Of a DNA stretch of 64,000 nucleotides, positions 9,532-21,142 are shown in pieces (positions within the stretch are counted from its first letter, which is position 1; each line of letters opens with the position of its first letter). The position numbers and the translations under genes are program-made. The notes beneath the pieces are model-generated. The model did no database searches, was not told the origin of the DNA, and saw nothing but the letters and a program-made list of their open reading frames with translations. The stretch comes from Neoscytalidium dimidiatum (taxonomy: Eukaryota; Ascomycota; Dothideomycetes; Botryosphaeriales; Botryosphaeriaceae), in the NCBI GenBank assembly GCA_037367355.1, contig CM074702.1, positions 868,001-932,000 on the forward strand. Direction: 5' to 3'.

Positions 9532-11562
9532 TCAACCCTGCAGCCTCACGCTCCTCCTGAGCCTCGCCGACGCCGAGGCGGTCGAGTTGCCGGCGCCGGT
9601 GGCGTTGGCGGCGGCGATGATGTCGTCGGCGGCCTTCTCGGCGACCATGTAGGTGGAGACGGCGGTGAAGGTGCCGGGGATGCGGGGGTAGACGGAGGCG
9701 TCGACGACGCGCAGGCCCTGGACGCCGCGGACGCGGAACTTGGAGTCGAGGACGGCGAGCGGGTCGTCGTCGGCGCCGATGGGGCAGGTGCTGCTGGCGT
9801 GGTGGCCCCAGGCGGTGTCCTTGGCGTACTGCTCGATGGCCTCCTGGCTCTGGACGTCCGGGCCGGGCAGCACCTCGGTCACCTCGACGGCCTGGCGGTC
9901 GAAGGCGTCGCGGGCGAGCTCGACGGCCTCGTAGAGCGCCTGCAGGTCCTTGGAGTACTCGCCGACGCCCGTGTCGAAGTAGTTGAAGGTGATTTCCGGC
10001 ACGTCGAGCGGGTCGGCGGAGAGCAGCTTGACGGTGCCGGCCGTGTTGCGCGGGTGCGCCTTCAAGATCGCCCAGGTGAACCAGTCGTGGTCGACCGTCG
10101 CGTTGTACGAGTAGTTGGGGAAGTAGCCGCGGAAGTTGACGGGGCCACCGAACGCGAAGATGTCGTACGAGTCGTCAGCGGTCGCCGTGCTCTTGTAGAA
10201 CATGGTGGCTGCGAGACCGGACGAGGAGTAGATGCCACGGTCACCGAGGACGGGGGTCTCCCAACGGTCGACGCAAGGGTCGGCTTGGCCGTTGAAACCG
10301 AAGGTGCAGCCGTCGAAGGCGGTGAAGTTGGACGGGACGCGGCCCTGCACGGAGATCTCGTAGTGGTCCTGCAGGTTGGTTCCGACGCCGGGCAGGTCGA
10401 CAAGGACGGGGATGTCAAACTTGGAGAGCTCGTCGGCCGGGCCGATGCCGGAGAGCTTAAGGAGCTGAGGAGAGTTGTACACACCGCCGGCAACGATAAC
10501 CTCGCGGGACGCGGTGGCGGTGCCGGGGGTGCCGGTGTTGGAGGCGCTGGAGCGGGGAGAGGCACGGTAGAGGTACTCGCCGTCAAGGAACTCAACGCCG
10601 GTAGCGCGAGGAGGAGAGACAGTCTCGTCGAAGGTCACCTTGGTCACGTAGGAGTTGAGGCGCACATCGAGCGGGTACTTCTTGCTGCCATCGTCGTTCT
10701 TCGCGTCGCGCACGGCCACGACGAACTCGCGAGAGCCGGTACGGTGGGCATCGTTGGTGGAGAGGGGGATCTGGTAGTAGGCGGGGTCCTTGTCGCGAGA
10801 CTCGGTGTCGGCGTTAGCATCGCCTGCGAGCAGGGTTCCAATGTTGATGATGCTGTTGGTCAGGTTGCCCAGGGCGAAGGCACCACCCGTGAGCAGGCTG
10901 AGCAGCTGGGTATCTTCAAGAACAATGGACAGCGGGGCCGTCTCCGTCTCCAGCCAGCCGTCGTAGCCGTGGCCTTCCTGGCCGGCCGCGAGGTACTGGT
11001 TCTTCTCCAGGCGCACAAAGTACTGGCGCATAGCATCGGGACCCCACGAGCTGTCGCCGGTCAGAGTGGCGATGTACTCGAAGTCCGAACGGTGCGGGTA
11101 CACAGCGATCAGGGCGTTGTGGGCGGTGCAGCCGCCCAGGGTGCCCGTCCGCGGGTAGAGGGTGCCCTTGAGCTTGGAGCCCTCAGGCGGGCTCAGTCCG
11201 GTATACTCGCCGCCGTCAGGGGTCTCGTAGGTGGTCTTGAAGTCCTGGGCTTGGCGGGCATCGTCGGCGTAGTGGTGCACGAAGAAGTTCCATGCCAGGG
11301 CATCGTCTTCAGAGGAGCGGGCAGAGTATGCGGGGATGGTGTAGTTCTCGTTGTTGCCCTGGTCGTCACCGGCCTCGAGGAGGAGAGTGGAGTAGCCGGC
11401 GAGGGCCAGGCGTGCGGCGAGCGGACCACCACCGGCACCGGATCCGACGACAACGTAGTCGTAGCCGTCCAGGTCAACGGCATAGACGCCCAGCGCGAGC
11501 GTGCTGAGCAGCGCGCTCCCGCTGAAGAATTTGGGAAAGAGCATGGTGTTGAGGAAATGCAA
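9532..11562 (-). CDS. Secreted GMC oxidoreductase
   Basis: FAD-dependent glucose-methanol-choline family oxidoreductase, 676 aa, single exon. The N-terminus has a hydrophobic signal peptide (about 7-28); Met7 is an alternative start. The Rossmann FAD motif YVVVGSGAGGGPLAARLA is at 36-53 and LLLEAGDD follows. The GMC signature TGTLGGCTAHNALI lies near residue 140, and EVIVAGGVYNSPQLLKLSGIG matches the second signature. Near the C-terminus AWGHHASSTC (584-593) carries the conserved catalytic His. The position that in glucose oxidase or aryl-alcohol oxidase is His/Asn lies in RIPGTFTAVSTYM, which has neither, as in a sizeable group of fungal GMC proteins. Several NxS/T sites suit an extracellular glycoprotein. 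The substrate cannot be told; an alcohol or sugar is likely. Confidence 0.9.
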   Translation of the reverse strand: MHFLNTMLFPKFFSGSALLSTLALGVYAVDLDGYDYVVVGSGAGGGPLAARLALAGYSTLLLEAGDDQGNNENYTIPAYSARSSEDDALAWNFFVHHYADDARQAQDFKTTYETPDGGEYTGLSPPEGSKLKGTLYPRTGTLGGCTAHNALIAVYPHRSDFEYIATLTGDSSWGPDAMRQYFVRLEKNQYLAAGQEGHGYDGWLETETAPLSIVLEDTQLLSLLTGGAFALGNLTNSIINIGTLLAGDANADTESRDKDPAYYQIPLSTNDAHRTGSREFVVAVRDAKNDDGSKKYPLDVRLNSYVTKVTFDETVSPPRATGVEFLDGEYLYRASPRSSASNTGTPGTATASREVIVAGGVYNSPQLLKLSGIGPADELSKFDIPVLVDLPGVGTNLQDHYEISVQGRVPSNFTAFDGCTFGFNGQADPCVDRWETPVLGDRGIYSSSGLAATMFYKSTATADDSYDIFAFGGPVNFRGYFPNYSYNATVDHDWFTWAILKAHPRNTAGTVKLLSADPLDVPEITFNYFDTGVGEYSKDLQALYEAVELARDAFDRQAVEVTEVLPGPDVQSQEAIEQYAKDTAWGHHASSTCPIGADDDPLAVLDSKFRVRGVQGLRVVDASVYPRIPGTFTAVSTYMVAEKAADDIIAAANATGAGNSTASASARLRRSVRLQG

Positions 11563-12415
11563 ACGAGTGTATGCCTGATGGGAGGAGGAGGATTGTCAGC
11601 TGGAACATGGTCTCGCCCTTTGAGGTCTTATTTTGTTTTTTCTTCTTCTCCTTTGGACAACAGAGGAGAGCAGTGACTTACACTTGGCTGTCCGTAAAAG
11701 GAACGGCGAGTGCAGAGGGCCAAGCAGAAGACTGGAGGGACCTGGGCTCGAGCAGACGGTAGTGGCGCGAGGCCGTTTTAATAACGGCGCGCGAGAGCGA
11801 GCGGCAAGGGCGGTCGACGCTACTGTAGGTGTAGGCATTGCGTTAGATTTCCTATTGCGGGAGGGTGGTGGTAGGTGTTTCGGAGGCAAGTAGGGTCATC
11901 AGGCTGCGCATTGTTTTAGCGTTTGGGGGCTTTGCCTGTTCGGGCAGCCGAGGCCGTCGGTTGGCGAGCGAGGACTGGCAGACATTCCCCCATCCGTTAG
12001 CAACGCCTGCTCCCGCCTGTCCCGCCAGCGGCCCCGTCGACGTTGGAACTAGCTGCCATGGACGACTAGATGGGTGACCCCGGCTAAGCGATGAAAAAGT
12101 AGGCACCAGTTCAGCATGGCGCGCCGACGGATCGTCGAATCGATAATTGTTAGCCCAGGCGCGCCTCCGCCTCATCCGCCGCGGCCGTCTTGGGGGCAAC
12201 CCCGCCGGGGGGGGGAGGGGCCCATGGACACCTTGGACACCGCAGCCGCAGCCGCAGCGATTATGCTGCAGTACCTGCGTTTACGCTTCTCGGAGATTGG
12301 TTGCTGGGAGCGGCAAGTGATGGAGGGGTGGCAGGGATGCAGGGATGCAGGGTGCATGCGCGCACGGAGATTAGGTTGCTTCCGTCCAAGTCCTCGTCCT
12401 GGCTTCATGATCCGC

Positions 12416-12463
12416 CCATCCTGCCATCCTGCCACCCTGCCACCCTGCCACCCTGCCACCCTG
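12416..12463. repeat. 8-bp minisatellite CCAYCCTG x6
   Basis: Six tandem 8-bp units: two CCATCCTG followed by four CCACCCTG, read directly from the sequence. No coding context. Confidence 0.9.
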
Positions 12464-15400
12464 CTGCGGGGCAGAAATGTCACAATTCAACCGTAAGGGG
12501 CTGAAGGACGTTGGTCCGTTAATCCCAAGCTTCCAACTCTCCGCACGCTTACCATTGGTGGCGGCCGCGCTAATCTGGACGCAGGCCCCGCATCCTGGCC
12601 ATCGATATATCTTGACCCAGACCATCGTCCGCTCCGCTTGCGAGAAATCCTCCGACAGGTCCGACGGTGGACCTGCTTGCATGCCTTTAGCCATGCGGCC
12701 TATACGCCTCCTCTCGGGCCTCGGCCCGCTAGCTCTCGTCTATTCGTGATTTTGCATTGAGCTTGTGAATGTAGCCTTGCCCTTGAATGTACAGTACATG
12801 AACCGGGCAACGCTTCATTTGGTGGCTTCGATATCTCGTGTTTGCTTAGCAATGCATTCAATTCGTTCTCCAATGGGTCTGCTATTGATGGCATACTCCT
12901 TCTTGGCGTTCTATTTTCAACGTTGCCCGTGGCAAAATCGATTCGTACAGGATCCTGCCCACGCGTTGTATGCGGTGGCTGTCGGCAGCTGTCCCAATCC
13001 TCAAAAGGTCGACCGGCAATGTCCTCATTGTAGGCACAAGAGGGGATGCTCCTCCGTGCGTACGCTAGCAATTGTCTTTTGATCCTTCTCGTCGGTGAAG
13101 CCGGTGAACCAAGACAATCGATCATCATCAACAGGGCTGCAGGATCGCCAGATACGCAGGAGAAATTTCCAGAAGAAGCTTCTTTTGGGCGAATGATGCA
13201 AGCGCTGTCGTCAAGCCATTGCGAGCGCAGCCGCATCCGCCAACAAGCTTCCACGCCTCTAAACGTATCGGGCTTCTAGCAAGAGTCGAGCACGTGGCGG
13301 TGAGCCGGGTAACAGTGCGCTCGCATGGCATATGCAGGGGCACAACGACTGCGGTCTTCTCCGGTGCATCCCGTCGAAGCGAAGATTGGCGATGGCGTTG
13401 CTCCTCGCTGCTGAACGATCTACGCGCGCGTCGATTCCTTCCTCACAGAATCTGCAAATCCTCTTGGGCTTGGAGCCTGGACAAGAGGGGGCGCACAGTC
13501 TGGCCGGCGCCGCCTCTGCTTAAGGGAATTCTTGCGGTCGACGAGAATTGGAGGTGAGAAGCAGGGCAACGACAGTGCTGAGGCACAGTCGACGCTTTGA
13601 GACGTCGGCCCACGGCGGACGGGTTTCGCGTAGCAAATGACGTTCGATGCGTGCGGCTTGCACGACTCGTGGAGTGGAGGGATCGCCAGGGGACCAAGGG
13701 AAAATGCTTCCGCCACCCTTCGTCAAATCCCGAATAGCGGAGCGCGGGAGGAGCACCGACTTCCCGAGTGAATGAGTGCTGACGAGTCCGCTGCAGCTCT
13801 GTCGATCGGAATCATTACAGTTCCTTCCCGGCGGTATGCGGCTGTAATTCGCAATTTTTTTTTCTTTTATTTTTGGGCTGCTGGGCTGCAGAATCAACGT
13901 GCCCAATCGCTCATTGGAGCAGTATGCGTGAGATTTCGGTCGTCTTCGCGAATAACATGGCAACTCAAAGTTCAAGATTCGTCAAGAAACTTTCGGATGA
14001 TCGCCGTCGCTTCGAGAGTTTGACAAATACCTGGGACTAACTTTCCACGTGGTGTCGAGCCTCTACCTTTAGGGATATCGGCACGCTTCGGCTGCAGTCT
14101 AAAGGCTGGGATACTGGCGATCATTAGGCCGCAGCGGTGAGAGCCCTTCGCCGTAAGCCCGGTGCAAGGGGATGCCCCTGAAAACCTTTCGTCTACATCA
14201 TTCCGTGGAATTGGGCTTCACGTGTTTAGGTTTGTGCTGCGTGCTTGAGGATATTGGCGTGCGAGAATTTGTTCCGTAGCCTTCAAAAGAAGTTCTAGCT
14301 TCACGATGACGTCTTGCCCTTGCACCATGGCCTTCTCATTGATTCGGTACCGATGTAGGCTGAGTCTAGCTGACTTTGAGGGACAACTGGTATAGCGGTG
14401 AGGGATTCTTAGCGTCAAAGGCCACGATAATAGTTTCTCGTCTACGAACGCAGAGTGAAGTTCGACTGCTAGGAAAAGACGCAGGATGTTGCGGGGTTGC
14501 AATACGAAAAAAGTATCGAAATTACGAGAAAAAAAAAATCCAGGATATTCAAGACGCGAGAGCTTTCATCGAAGATTCAGTTGGTCCTGGACTATGGGGA
14601 ATGAACGAAATGGTTTGTTATTGATCCATCCTAAGTAGGCGTGCAGCTTGGACCTTGATGCCTTCATCTCACAACTCTCTCTAGCCAATAGAAAATATGT
14701 CAAGGGGTTGGCGAGACTTCCAAGAGACCATGTATGATGGAACCCGAACGGATCTAGTGTATACGCCGAGTCATAGATATTTATGGAAGTGATTCTGTTC
14801 CTCTTCGGGAACATTCAGGGGGACCCTTCCGTCGTGACAAATGCAAGCCCGCCGGCGACGAATTGACATATCTGCGGATGGCCTGACTAATTCGAGCTTT
14901 CTCTTTGGAAAATGGCCGGAAAGTGAGTCAGGGATTCTGATGCAGAGCGCGCTCCCCTTTCGAAAAGCACATCGTCTTAAGATAGGAGGGGGTGCAGTTA
15001 AGAGAATCGAGGTGCCAGGTGGCCAAACCCAGAACAAATAGACGCAGTAAACCATCTAGACGCCCATGATGAAGTTCTAAGCTGCCCACTATTGAGAGAA
15101 ACAGTGGAGTGACTACAACGTAGTAGAAGGTGGCCTCTCCATCCTCCCTATTCTGTCCTTGCTCCAGACCCACCTCTTCGTCACCAACCTTCGGCTGACT
15201 CCACGTGTCCACATTGCTTGCTTCTCCGCCTAGGCACTCCATCTACCCGTCCCCACGTCTCATCGCCGCTCGTATCTAACGGAGCCAACTGCCCAATACA
15301 TGAGAAACGCGCGGAAAACAGCATCGCCAGCGCCCGGTGCCGCACTGCTGACGGGAGAACAGCTGCGGGTGCGCGGCAGGCCACATCACCGCTCGAACAA

Positions 15401-18400
15401 CAGCACGCTACGAACGACAGGCGGGGCGAGATACGCTATCATGAAGAGCAGAACAACGCGTGCGGCAGCGATCAGCAACGGGGAAGGTGAAGTGTTGAGA
15501 ATTGTTTGCTTCCTCACGCTTCCGCGCCTCGTCTTTTCTCAGCGCAGCGAACGGCAAGAGCTAATCAATCCACGCACCTATGCGGCACGTGGACATTCGA
15601 GCCGACGGCTGGAATGTTGCTCTGTAGCTACTGGACGCGCTCGCGCAGGAGGAAGGGGTTCGATCGCAGCCAATCTTCTCACTCGACACCGACGATTGGC
15701 GCCTGGGCGCTTCCCACATTGACGGGAACGGAGGAAACTTTCTCATCCGGGGGCTCTTTCCGGAGTTTCTCAGCTAAGAGGAAAAGCGCATCGATGAAAG
15801 AAGTTCCAAGGGCGTGGTGTGAAGGTGTGTATAGGTAATCTTGGTGTTTGATGGATCAGTGACGGAGACGTTCCGAGGAGGCGGGTGAGCCTGTTTGGTG
15901 GACGCCTTAACCCGCTGTCATAAGAAATTGGCCAGATCGCAGCACATGAACAAAGATTGGTGGGCCTTCGATGCGCTGTAGGATACCCCTCCCAGTAAGA
16001 TGGTGGCCCGTCAATGTTCGACCTGAGTAGCGAACATCAAACATGTGAGTCCCGATGAGCATGGCATGATATCCCAAGAGAGGATGTTGGCAGCCCGCCG
16101 ATTACGTCCATGCGAGATCCGTAGATTCAATCAAGTCACGAGACTCTCTGATTGGGCAGGTCCACCAATGAAAAGCAGGAGAACTTACCTTCTCCCAGTT
16201 TCCAGAAGCTCTCTTGCATTCGTAACTAACCGCGTTCGACCAACCTGTGAACCAGCTCGCCTTCCAACTCAACGCCGAAAGAGGCTGGCCGTTACTGTCC
16301 AGAGTAACAACCAATCATTACTTCTTCATGCACGCAGTGCTGCGGCGGGCCGTCCGTAACATCCAAGAAACACCATCGATATGTCAGGATATCAGTGCAT
16401 TGTAGCGAGCTCGACCAACAGAAAGCGTCCCCTCTGGGCGGCGCGGGTTAGGGGGAAGCCTTGGCAGACGCAATCGCAGAAATTAGCGGTTCTGGCATTT
16501 TCAAGTGCGGCCTCCGCATAATGGTTGCACAGCTCGTTCGCCCTGCCTCCACCATCCACCCATACAACCTCCCATATCGCCCGGCGTCACAGTCAAGGGC
16601 AGCCCCGTACAACGATCCGCATACATGAGAGCCAGTACTGTGAGACAGCTTCGTCAAAGGCGTGGTTGCCTGTAGGGCGGCGATTGAGTGTGGCTGCAGC
16701 GAGACAGGCATAAAAATCTTGCATGTGCCTACGCTTCCCCCTGAGACATCCGGCACGCGGAGGAAAGAAGGTGGCGGGCATGTGGCCCTATCGAAGGTGA
16801 TCAGCGATCTTGACAAGCAGTTTTGTTACACGACAGGTGGATGGAGTGGTTACGGTGCGACAGCGAGAGAGGCGGAGGCGGGGTTCGAGGGAAACGTGCG
16901 ACCTATGTGCATAAGGGAAGAGCCGTAATAGACAAAACGGAGAAGCAAGAGGTTTATGTCTGTGGAGAGCATGTAAGGATGGGATACGCGACAGCTGGTT
17001 TCGTGATAGCTTAGCGTGGTGTTGTGGTCTGCATACAGTAGGGCACATGATGGCTGATGCTGTGGAGCGGGAAGCGACTCGGGTAGATCAGCCTGCAGGG
17101 AGGAGTAAGGGTGTGCCGAAATGCAGTAAAAATATGCAGCCTACTGAGAAATACTCGGACAGAAATCCCAAGTGATGGAAAAGCCAAAAGAGAAACTGAG
17201 ATGTTTACTCACAACAGATCGATTGGGAATTGCAGGCGGTTGGAATCCCATAGATTTTCGAGGGGCAGTTGTACTGAGGATTACAGCCGGTTTAAGGAGG
17301 CCGTTCAGCATCAATGTGTCTCGAAAATCTCTCGTTGATTGACTTGCCCACATTGGCTGCACGGTATAGTTCAGGTCATGCTTGTGAAGGGATAACAAGT
17401 CCCAAGAGCAACTTCGCTGGCTCACTGCACCTCACGGCCCAGCACGCCTCGAGATCCGTCCGTCGTTCAAGGCTCCCGTGTCGCAATAAGGGCACAGCAG
17501 GCATCTTGTCACGCAAGACAGAGATCAAGGCGCTCGATCCGACTGCGCGGGCTGCGGAAGGTCTTGACAATTTCCGGTAGCCCCGAAAAATTGCGCGGAA
17601 CCTGCTGCGCCTCCCATATTTACCAGGGTTCATGGACGAGAGCTGCGAGGCGCATCGGGTATGACAGTTCTCTCCGCCCGCGCTGTGATACTCGCACAAT
17701 GGATGCAGGGCGCATAAGAAATAGGCAGTGACAGCGGCTGTTTCGACACTCGGTCTGGCATTCATTGGACATCGGTCGTGATAGTGGTGAACGAGGCGGA
17801 CGGGCCGTGGCAGCTTTATGTATACAGAGAAACAGAGACAAGGAGCTGCGGCCGATTGCATGAACGCTTCGCAGCGAGCGGGTAGAAGAAGGAAAGGGGA
17901 GCTTTTTATGGTGCATCGTGCTGTCATTCCTTCTTTTTGGCTTTTTTGACAGCTCTCTTGGCGCACACATCGGTAACGCCGGAGGTTGCGCGTGAATAGT
18001 TGATCGGGCCAGTCGGAAATGAGGATAGGTGCGGAAGTGTCAGTGAGCGGGTGTGCCATGGGCTGCCACGATGTCTGTCCACTCGTAAATACCTCGTCAG
18101 CCATCTGTCGGGATCGTCGCGCGGAAGAGTGCTGTCTGGCGACCCGCGTGGCATATTGCATTGCTAAATGGCTGCCTGAGCTTGAGCAGTGTGCGTACAG
18201 GTCGATGACTAGAGAAAGCATGCCGCCTGTCAGCCCAAGCAGCGTTTTCCTGACTGAAGATATGGCGCACAGAGCATCGTTTGGTTTTCGCCGACCCAGT
18301 GACGCGGACATCGCGGCAGCGGCACGGCGCGATGGCTTTCAATAGGCAGGCCTCGCGGAGTCGTGAACAACGTAGGACGCAGCTTCCGTCCGCGAGAGAA

Positions 18401-20758
18401 CATGCCTCTTGCTTGCAAAATGTGTTACAGAGAGCCTCGAGACAAGAAGATGACGAAGGTACCGCCTTGCCGACGAAAAAGAAATTGGAAGAACGCTTCA
18501 GATGGGATAAATTCAGCTCTGGTGGGCAGGGAAGGACCAAGATTCCTCGAGGGCGGGTCAAGAGCCGACTTGCGTAGCGCTTTCCGCAGAGAAGCAGGGC
18601 AAGAGACCTGTTCGCCTCGACTGCTCTGACCCGACAGGCTCCCACCAGCTTCATTGCCTTCTCCGGCCCCCGGGCAACGAAGTCACGAAGCTGGCGGCGG
18701 TGACGGGCGTTTGGCTGTCGGGAGAAGTGCTCGCGGGTGCCTTGTCTCAGCTCACGGGATCGCACATCGGGCGCTGCACATTGATCAGTGAGCGAGGCGG
18801 TCAGGTTGAAACAGCTCCATTGCCAAATTTACAGCAGGCCGATCAGCTTGGAGCGGTGAGGAGGATGTCGTCAGTCAGGCGCGCTGGCAGGCGTAGATTG
18901 GTGGCTCTCGTCAAGTGGGCCACTGTCGAAGGGAAGAGGCATGAATACAAAGTACGAGCATCGACGCTTCCTCGCTGCAGGTGGGAGGCGTTGTAGAGAA
19001 AAGCAGTCGGTGACAGGCACGCTGCTGGGCCGTCATCGCGCTTCCCTACCCCCCAACCGCCCGCTTTCACTCTTGTACCCTTCCTCGCACCCGCCGGGTC
19101 GCCCACGCACGACCGACCTTCGCGGCTGCTACCACAAATTGAGGCCCTTGAGCAGCACGAGACCACGTGCCGCGTGTTCTGCTTTAATCCGAGTCCGTCT
19201 TCCAACCAAATATAGCGCTGCGCCCGCTTTGCCCGGCTTTTCTGTCTCAGGCCCAACCAGAAATTTCCTCAGGGAAGCCGCCATGGGGACATTCAGCCCC
19301 ATTTTCCAGCACATGCAACTTGCCGTTGCGCTCGGGCCCCGCAGGGCTTGACCCCGTTTGAAAGACAGCGAGAGATGCCAGCAGCAACATGTAGCCAGGG
19401 GCAAATGCAGCCAGTCCATCGCCGGCTACTTGCAGGAACAAGCCCGCCAATCAATTGCCAGCCGCCCGCTCCGCACCGAGCGCGATGCCTGACCACCTTT
19501 CAAACCAAGAAACATGACCTCGCCGGCGCCTGGAGGCAACGGTGCATGCGGGATCGACCGCCATTCTGAAATCGTGTCCCCATGATGCCCTTCTTTCTTT
19601 TTTGTATCCGCCCGTCTGGGCGAGAGACTCAGGGTCTCACTGCGCGTTTTTCAGAGCGTGACCAGGCTCATGGTGTTTGACTGCTTTCCGAGTGATTGAA
19701 ACGAGAAGCTACCGGAGCCATGCATGATCACCTTGCGGCAGCGGCTGTCAAACTGGGCTGCTTGGAGGGCCCGGGCGCGGAAGTGGAAGCCTTCTCTTTT
19801 ACCAACAGCAGTAAAGCGGTATAGCCGGGAGGCCGTCAAACGCGCGTGGGCCTGCCGTGGGACAGAGGCTAAAGCGAAGAAGGCTACCTGCTTCAGCTTA
19901 GTCGCGCATACCGGAGCGCGCATCCGCACGGGATAGCTGCAGGTCCCGAATTAGGAAAACTAAAAGACCAGCTGTGAATGCAGTGGAACTCCACCTCGAG
20001 CAGTAGCCATCTTTTGTTCCCTTTGTCCATTGCCGCACTCCATCACAGTGCCGGTCATTGCGATATTTCTTCCACAATTTGATGACCACAAAACCGATAT
20101 CTCGGTTTGCACTGTCCGCTTGCGCTCAGGCTCCATCAGTCCGAAGAAGAGTGTGGACAGCCAGCTAATCAGACGGCAACCAAGGTCCTCCCGCCAAAAC
20201 AATCTTTGTAGATTGTCGTTTGAGCAAGCCTTGGAATCTCACGACGAGTGTTCAGGTGTGCGTGGCCCGGGGAATTGAACGAACAGTAGCAGGGTCAGTA
20301 AGTGCCAGCTATAAGATCGGGTGCTGCCTTCGTCACTTCGTGGCTTGTGGACTCTTGCAGGATCTAGACTTCGCTCATTCATATCTCTCAGAGACGCTGC
20401 AGGAGCTGCAAGTTAGTCGGTACTAGGAGTGCGACCGCGCAGGGCGATCTGTACCGAACCATATCAAGCTCAGCTGTGACTAGACCAGCACTTCGTTCTC
20501 ATTCACACACGCCGTTTACACTCTCGGGTCAACGAAAGACAAGTTCCAGTGGCATCCCAGATTCGATTCGAGGGATCTGCCGGACGACGAACGGGGAGGA
20601 TCGCTTGAGGCAGAGAACAGCGCCTATTCCCGGAGCAAGCAGAGCTGCATCAACCCGACCGCAGATCCGCCTTACGGGACGAAGCAGGCGAGTGGGCGAG
20701 CGAGTGAAATCTCAGACATCCGTGACCTGTTGCGCGGTCCCCAACAAAGACAGGCTCT

Positions 20759-20851
20759 GCAGGTGGAGCCTGCAGGTGGAGCCAAGTGCTGCAGCTCCCT
20801 AAGCGGCGGTCACCTGCTGGCAGCCTTCTGGCAGCCTTCTAGCATCCTTCT
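20759..20851. repeat. Two short tandem arrays in the APSES upstream region
   Basis: GCAGGTGGAGCC occurs twice with a 13-bp period (20759-20783), and GGCAGCCTTCT occurs twice plus a diverged third copy AGCATCCTTCT (20819-20851). They lie about 290-385 bp before the start codon of the APSES gene. Confidence 0.85.
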
Positions 20852-21142
20852 GGTTGTTTCTTTCTTTTTACTTTTGTTGACCCGCAGTACAGTAGTGCCT
20901 GATCTGCCCATTTATAAGGTTACTGATCTTCCCTCGTCCCCGTGCGGTGGCCTCTTCTTGAGTCCTGCAAACAAGTCTTTAGCTGTCTCAAGACTTATCC
21001 TTCCCCTTCCACTTAGCCGCAGCATTGGCCAATCTCCCTTCCCGTCTTTCCCTTCGTTTGTGCGGAAAGCCCCTGCCCACAGTTTCCCGAGACCAGGATT
21101 GAGAAACTCAACACAGCCAGAACCAGAGACCAGCCAGTCAAG

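Larger units (their letters stand above)
11563..21142. other. Large gene-free region upstream of the APSES regulator
   Basis: About 9.6 kb with ordinary, not AT-rich, composition and stop codons in all frames. The longest frames (17376-18311 minus, 311 codons; 18097-18765 minus, 222 codons) have no recognisable motif, odd Cys/Arg/Ser composition and no adjoining splice-supported exons, so I do not call them. No tRNA, transposase or reverse-transcriptase signature was found. Three small tandem arrays occur (12416-12463, 20759-20783, 20819-20851). The composition argues against heavy RIP. Likely contents are an extended promoter and leader of the developmental-type regulator at 21143 and possibly non-coding transcripts. 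Confidence 0.5.

Noticed and set aside
9481..11676. 731-codon plus-strand frame over the GMC oxidoreductase
   Set aside because: Reverse-strand shadow of a strongly biased coding sequence; Gly/Val/Ala/Arg-rich with no domain, whereas the minus strand has clear GMC signatures.
12700..13975. Several 80-184 codon frames in the gene-free region
   Set aside because: They overlap on both strands with no domain, no consistent splice structure and random-looking composition.
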